DNA of 64,000 nt from an uncultured Alphaproteobacteria bacterium (lineage in GTDB: Bacteria; Pseudomonadota; Alphaproteobacteria; HIMB59), in contig CABZUC010000002.1 in the NCBI GenBank assembly GCA_902528805.1, positions 1 through 64,000 of the forward strand, read 5' to 3'. The notes under the pieces were generated by a model. The model searched no databases. It saw nothing but the letters and a program-made list of their open reading frames with translations, and was not told the origin of the DNA. This document shows, one piece after another, positions 1-10,250 of this stretch (within the stretch, counting starts at the first letter, position 1; each line of letters begins with the position of its first letter). The position numbers and the translations under genes were made by a program.

Positions 1-210
1 GGAAACAATAAAACTTGGAATTGGTCTGATTTTGAAAATATTAAAAATCTTCCTTATATTTTGTCAGGAGGTCTAAATGTCACTAATATAAAAAAAGCAA
101 TTAACTTAACAGGTGCAGATTTTGTTGATATAAACTCTGGTGTAGAGGAACAACCAGGTGAAAAAAGCCTTACTTTGATAGATGGCATCATTTCATCAAT
201 TTATAATTAA
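1..210 (+). CDS. trpF: Phosphoribosylanthranilate isomerase, C-terminal part (5' truncated by window)
   Basis: Frame 1 reads [56 protein letters not shown] with the TrpF LSGGL and DINSGVE..PG-K motifs; stop overlaps the trpB start (TAATG). Confidence 0.9.
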   Translation, partial: GNNKTWNWSDFENIKNLPYILSGGLNVTNIKKAINLTGADFVDINSGVEEQPGEKSLTLIDGIISSIYN

Positions 211-1415
211 TGAAAACATATAAACAACCTAGTACTATTGGAAGATTTGGTGAATTTGGTGGCATGTATGTTGCAGAAACTTTAATGCCCCTATTATTAA
301 ATTTAGATAAATCTTACAAAAAAATTCAAAAGGATAAAAAATTTAAAAAAGAGCTGAATGATCTTTTTAAAAACTATGTGGGGAGGCCATCCTCTTTGCA
401 CTACGCCAAAAATTTATCTAAGTTTATTAATGGACCAAAAGTATATTTTAAAAGAGATGAGCTAAATCATACAGGGGCCCATAAAATTAATAATTGCTTA
501 GGGCAGATACTTCTTGCAAAAAAAATGGGTAAAACAAGAATTATTGCTGAAACGGGTGCTGGACAACACGGAGTTGCAACAGCTACCGTTTGTTCTCTTT
601 TCGGACTTCCTTGTTATATCTACATGGGTTCTAAAGATATCGAAAGACAAAAGCCAAATGTTTTCCGAATGAAGCTTCTGGGCGCCACCATTATTCCCGT
701 TGAGTCTGGAAGTAAATCTTTAAAAGATGCAATGAATGAAGCTTTAAGGGATTGGATTAAAAATGTTAGAGATACTTTTTATATTATTGGATCCACTGCA
801 GGTCCCCACCCCTATCCAAAAATGGTAAGGGATTTTCAATCTGTAATTGGAAAAGAGGCTAGAGAGCAAATACTAAAAGTTGAGAAAAAACTACCAGATT
901 ATTTGATAGCTTGTGTTGGAGGCGGATCAAATGCTATGGGTTTATTTTATCCATTTTTAAACGATAAAAAGGTAAAGATTATTGGAGTTGAGGCAGCAGG
1001 TAGAGGCGTTAAAACAGAAGAAACAGCTGCTACAATGACCTCTGGAACTCCTGGTATTTTACATGGTAGTTACAGTTATGTCTTACAAGACAAAGATGGA
1101 CAAATAAAAGAAGCTCATTCTATTTCTGCCGGTCTCGATTATCCTGGTGTAGGGCCTGAACACTCCCACCTAAAAGATATTAAAAGAGTAAAGTACTTTG
1201 GTATAAACGATAAAGAAGCCCTTGAAGCATTTCAAACATGTTCAAAATTAGAGGGAATTATCCCTGCACTAGAACCCTCACATGCTCTAGCCTACTTAAT
1301 TAAAGCATTTAAAAATAAACATAAAAATAAAGTTGTAATTTTAAATATGTGTGGAAGAGGTGATAAAGATTTATTTACCGCAGCTAAAGCGATTGGGTTT
1401 GACGCAGATGAATAA
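210..1415 (+). CDS. trpB: Tryptophan synthase beta chain
   Basis: [33 protein letters not shown] (PLP lysine), [20 protein letters not shown]. Confidence 0.98.
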   Translation: MKTYKQPSTIGRFGEFGGMYVAETLMPLLLNLDKSYKKIQKDKKFKKELNDLFKNYVGRPSSLHYAKNLSKFINGPKVYFKRDELNHTGAHKINNCLGQILLAKKMGKTRIIAETGAGQHGVATATVCSLFGLPCYIYMGSKDIERQKPNVFRMKLLGATIIPVESGSKSLKDAMNEALRDWIKNVRDTFYIIGSTAGPHPYPKMVRDFQSVIGKEAREQILKVEKKLPDYLIACVGGGSNAMGLFYPFLNDKKVKIIGVEAAGRGVKTEETAATMTSGTPGILHGSYSYVLQDKDGQIKEAHSISAGLDYPGVGPEHSHLKDIKRVKYFGINDKEALEAFQTCSKLEGIIPALEPSHALAYLIKAFKNKHKNKVVILNMCGRGDKDLFTAAKAIGFDADE

Positions 1416-2184
1416 TTTAGACACTCTTCCTAAAAAAAAAATACTTTCATTGTTTATGACATGTGGATTTCCTACATTGTCTCAAAGTAAAAAAATCTTC
1501 AATGAAATACTATCTCATCAACCTGATGTTATTGAATTTGGACTTCCCTTTTCTGATCCGATGGCAGATGGGCCTATTATTCAAGAAGCAAATAAACTTG
1601 CACTTAGTTCAAACCTGTCAACACAACAATCATTAAATTTAATAAAAGAATTAAGTAAATCTAAAAACAATACTTCATTTGTTATTATGTGCTATTTAAA
1701 TACTGTTCGCAAATTTGGTTTAGATAAATTCATTAAAAGTATAAAGAATATTGTTGATGGAATAATCATTGTGGATTTACCTTTTGAAGAAGAAAGTGAA
1801 ATTAAAAAGTCTTTATCTAAAAATAATATTCATTTGATTAAATTAATCTCGCCGATGACAGATAAGAAAAGAGCTCAAAAACTTTTAAAGGGTTCAAAAG
1901 GTTTTATTTATTATGTATCAGCAACGGGAATTACTGGCTCAAATAAATTAGATTTCAAAGAAATTAATAAAAATGTTAAATTTCTAAAAAAGATGACAAA
2001 TATTCCAGTTTTAGTGGGATTTGGTATAAAGTCAAAAAAAGATGTGCTCGAAATATCAAAAAAAACTAATGCTGATGGTGTTATAATTGGCTCTGCTCTT
2101 ATACAAAAATATTTTGATTTAAAAATGGATCTTAATAAATATGTAATTGGTTTGAAAAAATTTATTCAAGAAGTAAAGATTTAA
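1408..2184 (+). CDS. trpA: Tryptophan synthase alpha chain
   Basis: [39 protein letters not shown]. Start refined to ATG 1408, overlapping trpB by 8 nt; the listed ORF start at 1351 lies inside trpB. Confidence 0.96.
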   Translation: MNNLDTLPKKKILSLFMTCGFPTLSQSKKIFNEILSHQPDVIEFGLPFSDPMADGPIIQEANKLALSSNLSTQQSLNLIKELSKSKNNTSFVIMCYLNTVRKFGLDKFIKSIKNIVDGIIIVDLPFEEESEIKKSLSKNNIHLIKLISPMTDKKRAQKLLKGSKGFIYYVSATGITGSNKLDFKEINKNVKFLKKMTNIPVLVGFGIKSKKDVLEISKKTNADGVIIGSALIQKYFDLKMDLNKYVIGLKKFIQEVKI

Positions 2185-3030
2185 ATGAACTGGCTTACAG
2201 ATTTTGTTAAACCTAAGCTAAGCTCTTTTGTCACAAAAAGGGACTCACCCTCAGATCTTTGGACAAACTGTAATAAATGTAACTTAATGTTATATAAATC
2301 TGATCTTAAAGAAAATCTATTCGTTTGTTCTCATTGTGACAATCACATGAACATAGATGTGAATAGTAGACTTTTAAATTTATTTAATAATGATGCATAC
2401 GAAATAATTGATATTCCTTTTGAGAATAATGACCCTTTAAAATTCAAAGATCTAAAAAAGTATTCCGACAGAATGAAAGATGCCCAAAAAAAGACTGATA
2501 GAAAAGATGCAGCCGTTGTTGCTAAAGGTGAGATTGGAAACACTCAAGTAGTAATTTTTATTTTAGATTTTAATTTTATGGGTGGTTCAATGGGCCAGTT
2601 TGTCGGGGAAGCTTTTAAGATTGGTTGTATGAAAGCTGTTGAATCAAATTGTCCTTTTATTTCTGTTGCTTCTTCAGGTGGCGCTAGAATGCAAGAAGGT
2701 ATAGTAAGTTTGATGCAACTTCCTAAAACGGTTGCTGCTGTAAATATGTTAGATCAAAATAAAATTCCATATGTCAGTGTTCTAACACATCCAACTACAG
2801 GTGGTGTTAGTGCTTCATTTGCCATGCTTGGAGATATCATTATTGCAGAAAAAGGAAGTATGATTGGTTTTGCTGGCAAAAGAGTGATAGAGGAAACGAT
2901 TAAAGAACAGTTACCTGAGGATTTTCAAACAGCTGAATATCTTTTAGAGCACGGGATGATTGATATGGTTGTTCATCGTAAAGAATTAAATCAATCTCTC
3001 TCAAAAGTTTTATCTTTTGTAAAAAAATAA
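2185..3030 (+). CDS. accD: Acetyl-CoA carboxylase carboxyltransferase subunit beta
   Basis: N-terminal zinc ribbon CNKC..CSHC, SSGGARMQEG, HPTTGGVSASFAMLGDI, GFAGKRVIEET. Confidence 0.97.
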   Translation: MNWLTDFVKPKLSSFVTKRDSPSDLWTNCNKCNLMLYKSDLKENLFVCSHCDNHMNIDVNSRLLNLFNNDAYEIIDIPFENNDPLKFKDLKKYSDRMKDAQKKTDRKDAAVVAKGEIGNTQVVIFILDFNFMGGSMGQFVGEAFKIGCMKAVESNCPFISVASSGGARMQEGIVSLMQLPKTVAAVNMLDQNKIPYVSVLTHPTTGGVSASFAMLGDIIIAEKGSMIGFAGKRVIEETIKEQLPEDFQTAEYLLEHGMIDMVVHRKELNQSLSKVLSFVKK

Positions 3031-3034
3031 GATC

Positions 3035-4288
3035 TTGCAAGATCCCATTTTTCAAAGACTACTAAAACTTCACCCTAAGTTTTCTGACTTATCTTTAGGC
3101 AGAATTAAAAAGCTCCTTAAAAAAATAGATTTTGATGAGAGTTTATTACCAAAAGTAATTCATATAGCCGGTACTAATGGGAAGGGTTCAACAGCAGCAA
3201 TTTTAAAGTCAATACTCAACCAACATGGATATTCAACACATGTTTACTCTACCCCACACCTAGTAAAGTTTAATGAAAGAATACAATTAAGATCAAAAGA
3301 TATTTCCAATCAAAAGTTGTTAAAATATTTAAGATATTGTGAAAATATAAATGATGGAAATTTAATTACTTTTTTTGAAATAACTACAGCGGCAGCTTTT
3401 AAAGCTTTTCAAGATCATAAAGCTGACTATTTAATTTTGGAGGTGGGACTCGGTGGAAGGTTTGACGCTACAAATATAATCAAAAAATCAAAATTTGTAG
3501 CTATTACTCCGATTTCCTTAGATCATCAAGACTATCTTGGTACTTCCTTAAATCAAATCGCATTCGAAAAATTAGGTATTGTGAATTCAAAAAGTACCAT
3601 TGTTGTTAACAGGCAAAAATTAGGAGTAATGAATTATATTAAGTTACAACTAAAGAAAAGAAAATTGAATGCAGATATTTATAATGATGAATGGAAGATA
3701 AGATCTAAATTTTATATTTCTGATAATGTAAAAGTAGATATGTCAAAATTAAATTTATTGGGCTCACATCAATTAATTAATGCTGGATTAGGAATACATT
3801 TAGCAAAAAATATTTTAAAAGATGCATTTGATGCGGAAGTGACGCAAAAAGCATTAACAAATTGTCAATGGCCAGGGAGATTACAAAAAATTAAAAGTGG
3901 TGTGTTAACAAGAAAGATTAAAAAATTCAAAGATATTTATTTAGATGGATTCCACAATATAGATGGAATGAGAGCCTTGATTGCATCATTAACTAAAAAT
4001 AAAAAAATATTAATATGCTCTTTTTTAAATAATAAAAAATATTTGCAAATGCTTAATAGTTTGACAAAACACTTTAATAAGATTTTAGTAGTGAAAATGG
4101 AAGAAGAAAATTCTATTACTAAAGAACTATTGCCCAAAAATCTCTCTTTATATTTTGCTGACTCTTTAGAGCAGTCTTTTAAAACTATAAATAAAATATC
4201 CTCAAAACAGACTTCTGTTTATTTTGGAGGTTCTTTGTATTTTATTGGCGAAGTTATAAAAAAGAATCAACCTCGAAAATTAATTTAG
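3035..4288 (+). CDS. folC: Bifunctional folylpolyglutamate synthase/dihydrofolate synthase (TTG start)
   Basis: HIAGTNGKGSTAAIL, LEVGLGGRFDATN, ITPISLDHQDYLG; position after accD. Confidence 0.95.
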   Translation: MQDPIFQRLLKLHPKFSDLSLGRIKKLLKKIDFDESLLPKVIHIAGTNGKGSTAAILKSILNQHGYSTHVYSTPHLVKFNERIQLRSKDISNQKLLKYLRYCENINDGNLITFFEITTAAAFKAFQDHKADYLILEVGLGGRFDATNIIKKSKFVAITPISLDHQDYLGTSLNQIAFEKLGIVNSKSTIVVNRQKLGVMNYIKLQLKKRKLNADIYNDEWKIRSKFYISDNVKVDMSKLNLLGSHQLINAGLGIHLAKNILKDAFDAEVTQKALTNCQWPGRLQKIKSGVLTRKIKKFKDIYLDGFHNIDGMRALIASLTKNKKILICSFLNNKKYLQMLNSLTKHFNKILVVKMEEENSITKELLPKNLSLYFADSLEQSFKTINKISSKQTSVYFGGSLYFIGEVIKKNQPRKLI

Positions 4289-4370
4289 TTAATACTATTT
4301 TTTTAAAGGCAATCTATTTGATCCATTTTTATAAGATAAAGGTAAAAATTGTGATTAACCTTAATCCTCC

Positions 4371-4407
4371 AAAAAACCATTCTTGTGGTTTGACTGCAAG
4401 AATGGTT
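4371..4407 (-). terminator. Rho-independent terminator for the leftward gene set
   Basis: Perfect 11-bp inverted repeat AACCATTCTTG (4375-4385) / CAAGAATGGTT (4397-4407); on the minus strand it is followed by a T run (GGTTTTTTGG). Confidence 0.75.
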
Positions 4408-4411
4408 CTCC

Positions 4412-4747
4412 TCAAATCTTAGATTTATTTTTATAATATAATAATAAAGCTAACGTTTCGTATGCAATATTCCATAATTGTTTAAAAATTGGTAACTTTA
4501 ATATTAACGATAAATATTTCCATCTGGGCATGGTATCCCACAAAATTAAAAATGACTCTGATCCTGAGATCAGCCTACCCTGATGGTAAACGTGCATTCT
4601 TCTGAATAAATCTTTTTTTGAAAGGTGATTTATATGTTCATCTCTGTCTTTGGAGATATCAACGTAGTTTATATCACATGTTTTTTTTTTATAATGACTT
4701 ATTTCAGCATTACAAATATTACATGATCCATTGAAATATACTTTCAT
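4412..4747 (-). CDS. DCC-family (DUF393) thiol-disulfide oxidoreductase-like protein
   Basis: MKVYFNGSCNICNAEISHYKKK motif; start refined to the internal ATG at 4747, next to the upstream GST stop. Confidence 0.8.
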   Translation of the reverse strand: MKVYFNGSCNICNAEISHYKKKTCDINYVDISKDRDEHINHLSKKDLFRRMHVYHQGRLISGSESFLILWDTMPRWKYLSLILKLPIFKQLWNIAYETLALLLYYKNKSKI

Positions 4748-4748
4748 T

Positions 4749-5366
4749 TTAATTTGTACTTGGCGGCACTGTGCCATCTTTCATTAAATCGTAACCCTTT
4801 ATAACAGCAGGTCTAAGTGCAATTTTATTATACCATCTGGTCAAATTTAAATATTTATTTAAACCAATATCGTGGATTGGATGTCGTGCAATCCAAGGGA
4901 ATGTTGCAATGTCAGCAATTGAATATTCTCTTGCTAAATATTCATTGTTAGATAAATGATCATCCAAATTTTTGTAAATAGTTTCTGCTATTTTAAAATA
5001 TCTTTGTTCTCCAAATTCACTTTTACCTGGGTTGTAATGATGAAATTGATGATGCTGACCTAACATTGGTCCAATATAACCCATCTGTGCCATCAGCCAT
5101 TGAGTCGTTAAATTTTGATTTAAACCATAAAACTCTCCAGAGAAGTTTGCTAAATATATTAATATTGCACCAGATTCAAAGATAGTCTGGTTTTCATGTC
5201 TGAGTACAGGAATTTTTGAAAAAGGTGAGATTTTTTTAAAATCTTCATGGAACTGTTCACCTTTGTTTAAGTTAATAAATGTAATCGAGTAATTTTCGTT
5301 GATCTCCTCTAACATTATTGAAATTTTTCTAGCATTTGGAGTTGAGTCTGCAAATAACTCAAACAT
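4749..5366 (-). CDS. Glutathione S-transferase family protein
   Basis: Thioredoxin-fold N-terminus with FSKIPVLRHENQTIFESGAILIYLA, then an all-alpha C-terminus with REYSIADIATFPW. Confidence 0.92.
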   Translation of the reverse strand: MFELFADSTPNARKISIMLEEINENYSITFINLNKGEQFHEDFKKISPFSKIPVLRHENQTIFESGAILIYLANFSGEFYGLNQNLTTQWLMAQMGYIGPMLGQHHQFHHYNPGKSEFGEQRYFKIAETIYKNLDDHLSNNEYLAREYSIADIATFPWIARHPIHDIGLNKYLNLTRWYNKIALRPAVIKGYDLMKDGTVPPSTN

Positions 5367-5702
5367 CTAAATAAGGCTCATAATGTATTTGTGAACAAAA
5401 TATCCTATTACTAGCAAAGTTAATCCGATCAAGTAAATTAGCCAAAAATTCATATTAAGATTTTTTGCGAAGAAGAAGGGTAAGAAAAATAAATATGAGA
5501 CAGGTACTCCAATTAAAATACTTTTAGCAAAAATTACAGTATTTTCGGTATTTTTATGCTCTAAGAAAGAGAAGGCAATGGCGATAATACTCGCGATTGG
5601 AAGAGCGATAATAAATCCAGATAGCTCTGGTCTTTTACCAGAAAGCCAGCTTGCAAATGTAATTATAAGTGCAGCTAGTATTACTTTAAGAGCAAAAATC
5701 AT
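5367..5702 (-). CDS. Small membrane protein, DUF3147-like
   Basis: 111 aa with about four hydrophobic segments; ELSGFIIALPIAS pattern. Confidence 0.55.
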   Translation of the reverse strand: MIFALKVILAALIITFASWLSGKRPELSGFIIALPIASIIAIAFSFLEHKNTENTVIFAKSILIGVPVSYLFFLPFFFAKNLNMNFWLIYLIGLTLLVIGYFVHKYIMSLI

Positions 5703-5731
5703 ATTTAATATTTTATACTAATAAATAAAAA

Positions 5732-6568
5732 TTAAAGATTATTTTCAGGAACTAAGAACGTTGTAGAGGCCCAGTCACTATGCCAAATTGGTTCTTGTTC
5801 ATCAGGCTTTGATTTTAATGGATAAATGACAACTGAGTCTAATAGATACTCCTTACCTGATTCTGTTTCAAAAGTAAATTTACCTTTCTCATCTGTTTTG
5901 ACATTTGAAACAGATAATTTAGAGTTTTTATATTTTGAGAAAATTGTGATGAGGTTATTTGGTAGTGGTTTTTTTTTATAAAATAAAGTTGCACTTATTT
6001 GATTAGAGTCAAAATTTGTATAAGGGTTTTGATCTAAAACAAATTCAAATAAAAGTCCTGTTTTTTTATCTTTTCCTTTACTAGCACTACTTGTGGTAAT
6101 TAAAGATTTTGCATAACGCCGATAACTCTCCATAAAATTACTTTGGGGAAAGTCTTTATCTAAATGAGTTTGAATTAATTGTTCATAACCCTTTTCAGAA
6201 ACAAAATCCTTAAATTTTTGAAATTTTTTGTAATTTACAAATTTATCAGTAGTTTCGTGATAAATAATTAATAAGTCTTCCAACTTTGTCTTTGTGTTTA
6301 ATGCTGGTACATCTCCAAGTATACCTTTGACTTTTTCTTTTTTATTTTTAGACCCAGATAAAATTTTAAAAGTTTTAAAATCTTGTGGATTATACATTAA
6401 GGCCATACCTTGAAATTCTTGTCCCACTCTCAAGTGAGCATTTATTATGTTATCATTAATCTGGTATTTAGTTGGCTCAATCCAAAATTCGTGAGCACTT
6501 ACCTGAACAATGCAAGCAGTGAGGAATGAAAAAACATAAAGAATTCTTAATTGAACTTTGGTAAACAT
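5732..6568 (-). CDS. DUF4198-type exported protein (NikM-like periplasmic family)
   Basis: Signal peptide then AHEFWIEPTKYQ...AHLRVGQEFQG and a C-terminal carboxypeptidase-regulatory-like fold (TDEKGKFTFE). Confidence 0.75.
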   Translation of the reverse strand: MFTKVQLRILYVFSFLTACIVQVSAHEFWIEPTKYQINDNIINAHLRVGQEFQGMALMYNPQDFKTFKILSGSKNKKEKVKGILGDVPALNTKTKLEDLLIIYHETTDKFVNYKKFQKFKDFVSEKGYEQLIQTHLDKDFPQSNFMESYRRYAKSLITTSSASKGKDKKTGLLFEFVLDQNPYTNFDSNQISATLFYKKKPLPNNLITIFSKYKNSKLSVSNVKTDEKGKFTFETESGKEYLLDSVVIYPLKSKPDEQEPIWHSDWASTTFLVPENNL

Positions 6569-6574
6569 GACTAA

Positions 6575-7681
6575 ATGATAAAGTACTTATTCTTTTTAAT
6601 TCTTCTATTAAGCCCTCCTCTGCATACACATGAAATTAAACCTGCGATCGTAGATATTACCATTATAGAGGAAAATGCTTCAATTGAATTTAAATTGAAT
6701 GCTGAAACTGTGCTGTCTGAAATTGATGCTTCGGTTTATGTTGATACAAATAATTCTCCTCAGTCTCAAAAATATGACCAATTTAGGGCCTTTTCTGTTC
6801 AAGAAATAGAAAAGTTAGTATTTAAAAATAAGTCTAAATTTATTAATAAGATCCAAATCAATAACGAGAGTGAGATCATACCTCTCTTACTAAATAAAGT
6901 AGAGACGTTTGATGAGACAAACGAAGAGATGCCGAGAGATACTGTTTTATATCTCAATTTCGATATCAAAGACTTTTCTACGTTTACAGTTCAATTTGAT
7001 AAAAAGATAGGACCTGTTGTAATTAGACAATTTGAAGATTTATCAAAAGAGTCTGTCTTGTTTACAAGTTATTTACAGCCAGCTGAAAAATCGCCCCTTT
7101 TATCACAACAGTCACAATCCTCAGTAGGAAAAACAATAATTGAATATTTAATTCTAGGAATAGAGCACATTGTTCCTAAAGGGCTAGATCATATATTATT
7201 TATTATAGGTATCTTTTTTTATGCAATTAAATTTAAACCTCTATTACTTCAAGTTACCATGTTTACACTGGCACATTCTATTACACTAATTCTTGCTAGT
7301 TTTAATTTAATCTTTATCCCTGCAGTAATTGTAGAACCCTTGATAGCTCTATCTATCAGTTATGTCGCAATAGAAAATATTTTTCAAAGACGTTTGATTG
7401 TTCCTCGTTATATCATAATTTTCATCTTTGGATTAATTCATGGCTTAGGTTTTGCTTTTGTTCTTGGAGATATCGGTTTGAATACAAGTCAACTGGTAAT
7501 AAGTCTGATTTCATTTAACGTTGGAGTTGAAGTAGCTCAAATAGCAATCATTATTCTTGCATCAATTATTTTTATTCTACCCTCACGTCAAATTTGGTAT
7601 CGAGCATTTTTGCAAATTCCTATTTCTGTTATAATCTCCTTAATAGGTTTATATTGGTTTATTGAAAGGGTATTCTTTTAG
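6575..7681 (+). CDS. HupE/UreJ-family membrane protein
   Basis: Signal peptide plus extracytoplasmic N-terminus, then GIEHIVPKGLDHILFIIGIFF, TLAHSITLILA, VEPLIALSISYVAIEN, FGLIHGLGFAFVL typical of HupE/UreJ_2. Confidence 0.85.
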   Translation: MIKYLFFLILLLSPPLHTHEIKPAIVDITIIEENASIEFKLNAETVLSEIDASVYVDTNNSPQSQKYDQFRAFSVQEIEKLVFKNKSKFINKIQINNESEIIPLLLNKVETFDETNEEMPRDTVLYLNFDIKDFSTFTVQFDKKIGPVVIRQFEDLSKESVLFTSYLQPAEKSPLLSQQSQSSVGKTIIEYLILGIEHIVPKGLDHILFIIGIFFYAIKFKPLLLQVTMFTLAHSITLILASFNLIFIPAVIVEPLIALSISYVAIENIFQRRLIVPRYIIIFIFGLIHGLGFAFVLGDIGLNTSQLVISLISFNVGVEVAQIAIIILASIIFILPSRQIWYRAFLQIPISVIISLIGLYWFIERVFF

Positions 7682-8232
7682 AGGTCTACTTTTATAGTTC
7701 CTAAAATTGCTAAAGATTTATCTGCAATCACAATTTCACCAGAGTTTGGATAATAATCAAGAAAGCCGCCGATGATCACATAATGCGTGACGAAAATTAG
7801 GTTCCCCCCACTATCGTCCCATCTATTGATAAATTCACTCAATTCCAACATTTGTTTTGTGTGATTTTTTTGGTACTTACCAGAAAACGTAGAGTTTAAT
7901 GCACTAAAATTCTCAAAATCTCCAAACGCATACCGAGCTGTATCTTGGCAACGGCACCACTGACTAGAATAGACAAGGTCTACAGGTATAGAATATTCAA
8001 TAAATAATTTGCCTATTGTTTGGGATTGACGAATTCCTTGTTGATTTAAATTTCTTTGTGTTGAGCAGTCTTCTAATTCAAAGTTATCAGGATCTCCACC
8101 CCCTGGAGCGTAAGCATGACGAATAAAAACTACTTTACCGCCATCTTTTAGCAAATTCCAACTAGTCTCGTTAGAAAAAGAATGGGGGGTAAATAAAAAG
8201 TAAAAAAGTAGAAATAAATTAATAACCCTCAT
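7678..8232 (-). CDS. Histidine phosphatase family protein (exported)
   Basis: VVFIRHAYAPG motif, SQWCRCQDTARYAFG, THYVIIGG. Confidence 0.85.
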   Translation of the reverse strand: MRVINLFLLFYFLFTPHSFSNETSWNLLKDGGKVVFIRHAYAPGGGDPDNFELEDCSTQRNLNQQGIRQSQTIGKLFIEYSIPVDLVYSSQWCRCQDTARYAFGDFENFSALNSTFSGKYQKNHTKQMLELSEFINRWDDSGGNLIFVTHYVIIGGFLDYYPNSGEIVIADKSLAILGTIKVDL

Positions 8233-8726
8233 TGTTGAGAGTGATACTGATGATAAGCTTGTTTTTTAACATCACTCCAATACTGATCTGCCTCTTCCGC
8301 TGTATATTTCCCATAAAGTTGCATCCAAAGTTCAGTGGTCACTAAAGTCAAAGCCTCGTCTTTGTCTTTCCATTCCTCATAAAACCAAGGATCCATAGAA
8401 GGCTTGACTCCTTTTTGAGAGAAATATTTTGCCTCTGAGAGTTTTCCATCAGTCTCAACGGACATTATTTTAGGAGCAAATTCGACGTCTTCAAAAAAAC
8501 GGATGCGTGCAATATCATCGTCAGTTAGACCTTTCACTAATATCCCATCAACGCCCGTGTAGTTATCACCAAAGATTATAACTGGGAAATTCTCATCAAT
8601 GACAAGGCGTAATTCACTTTTAGGTGCAAAAGCAGAAATTATGTCTAAATAGTTAGATTTCTTTCCAATAACTTTTTCTAAAACTGAAATAGAACGAAGT
8701 GTGCCGTAAAAAAAATAATTTCCCAT
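8229..8726 (-). CDS. Gamma-glutamylcyclotransferase (GGCT/AIG2-like) family protein
   Basis: N-terminal YFFYGTLRS, VDGILVKGLTDDDIARIRFFEDVEFAP. Confidence 0.8.
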   Translation of the reverse strand: MGNYFFYGTLRSISVLEKVIGKKSNYLDIISAFAPKSELRLVIDENFPVIIFGDNYTGVDGILVKGLTDDDIARIRFFEDVEFAPKIMSVETDGKLSEAKYFSQKGVKPSMDPWFYEEWKDKDEALTLVTTELWMQLYGKYTAEEADQYWSDVKKQAYHQYHSQQ

Positions 8727-8733
8727 AATAGTT

Positions 8734-9510
8734 TTAAAAAAATTCTGGAAGTGTTACTTGCTTTATCTTCATTTCTTCAAGGAGTATGCAAATTTGTTCA
8801 GATATTTCAATACTATTTGGTGTGTCGCTATGTACACAGATTGAATGTATATCTGTTTTTAAAGTATCCCCTGCGCGAGAAATAATTCCCTTTTGTATGA
8901 GCATTGCTCGAACGTGTTCGCTGGCACTTTTGGGGTTTGTGATTAAGGAGCCCCTGACAGAACGAGGCGTGAGTGTGCCATTGCCTTCATAGGTGCGATC
9001 TGCAAAAACCTCAAGAGCGGTAGCGGTGTCACTCTCCAAGCTCATTTTTGCAAGTTCACTTAAAGCTGGCGCAAGTAATATCAAAGAAGGGTAATTTTTA
9101 TTTAGGTAGCCTACTATTTCAGCAGAAAGATCCTGGTCAATACACGCCATATTACTTAAAGCTCCGTGAAGTTTGATATGAGTTACTGTAGCACTCATTT
9201 CAAATGCAAGGTTATGAATAAAAAGTAATTGATCGTTGAGAATTTTATGGATGAGTTGCTTGTTCCAATTAATTTGTGACCGTCCAAAGTTATCTCTATC
9301 TAAAAACGAGACATGAGCTCCGATTGAAACATTTTTTGTATTACAATAACCAAGTGCTTTAGAAACAACTTCTTTTGAACCACCATGAAATAAACAGGAT
9401 ATATTAGCAGAGCTAATTTTGTCTATTAGTTGCATATCAACAGACTCAAAAAATCTATGATCTTTTTCTGCTATATCAGAATTAAAATTAATTTTATTCA
9501 AATGCACCAA
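8734..9510 (-). CDS. pxpA: 5-oxoprolinase subunit PxpA (LamB/YcsF family)
   Basis: INFNSDIAE, SIGAHVSFLDRDNFGR, HIKLHGALSNMA, EVFADRTYEGNGTLTPRS, ICVHSDTPNS. Confidence 0.93.
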   Translation of the reverse strand: MVHLNKINFNSDIAEKDHRFFESVDMQLIDKISSANISCLFHGGSKEVVSKALGYCNTKNVSIGAHVSFLDRDNFGRSQINWNKQLIHKILNDQLLFIHNLAFEMSATVTHIKLHGALSNMACIDQDLSAEIVGYLNKNYPSLILLAPALSELAKMSLESDTATALEVFADRTYEGNGTLTPRSVRGSLITNPKSASEHVRAMLIQKGIISRAGDTLKTDIHSICVHSDTPNSIEISEQICILLEEMKIKQVTLPEFF

Positions 9511-9530
9511 AGTTACATTAAGATATTAGT

Positions 9531-10250
9531 GTGTATTTCAAAGGAATAAATTCTTATGGAGACCGAGGGATGGTCTTAGATTTTGGAGATGACTCCTCAA
9601 AATCTATATCGATAGAGGTGAATAAAGCATTTTCAACTATTTCAAATCTTGGACTGCCTTTACTTAATATAATCCCCTCATTTAATAAAATTGTGATCAT
9701 TTTTGAAAATTCTGAAATACGCGATCAAAATATAGAAAAAATTACTAATGAAATGAACGAGATAAAACCTCAATCCCATAAAAGTTCCAATAAATCATGG
9801 ATAATACCTGCCTGTTATGATGAAAGTTTCGCTTTAGATTTAAAGATAATTCAAAAACTTCATCAGACAACAAAAGAAGAGATTATAAACCTCCATAGCT
9901 CTGAGAGTTACTATACTTATTATATAGGCTTCATGCCGGGATTTCCGTATCTGGGCGATATCCCCTCTCAATTGATTACACCACGATTAGCTACTCCAAG
10001 AATTAAAATTCCTGCTCGATCCATTGGAATAGCTAAAAACCACACTTGCATCTATCCAAAAGTATCACCGGGTGGCTGGAATATTATCGGACAAATACCC
10101 TTCGATATATTTGATCTTCAAAACCCTAACCCCTCTCTTTTTTTACCCGGAGACAAGGTAAGTTTTTACTCTGTCAACCACAAAGAGTTTCAGCAAATCC
10201 AAAAGAAACATTTTTCAATTAATGAATTGATCAAGGAGTTCTCCTCATGA
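9531..10250 (+). CDS. pxpB: 5-oxoprolinase subunit PxpB (GTG start)
   Basis: YYTYYIGFMPGFPYLGDIPSQLITPRLATPRIKIPARSIGIAKNHTCIYPKVSPGGWNIIGQ. Confidence 0.93.
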   Translation: MYFKGINSYGDRGMVLDFGDDSSKSISIEVNKAFSTISNLGLPLLNIIPSFNKIVIIFENSEIRDQNIEKITNEMNEIKPQSHKSSNKSWIIPACYDESFALDLKIIQKLHQTTKEEIINLHSSESYYTYYIGFMPGFPYLGDIPSQLITPRLATPRIKIPARSIGIAKNHTCIYPKVSPGGWNIIGQIPFDIFDLQNPNPSLFLPGDKVSFYSVNHKEFQQIQKKHFSINELIKEFSS

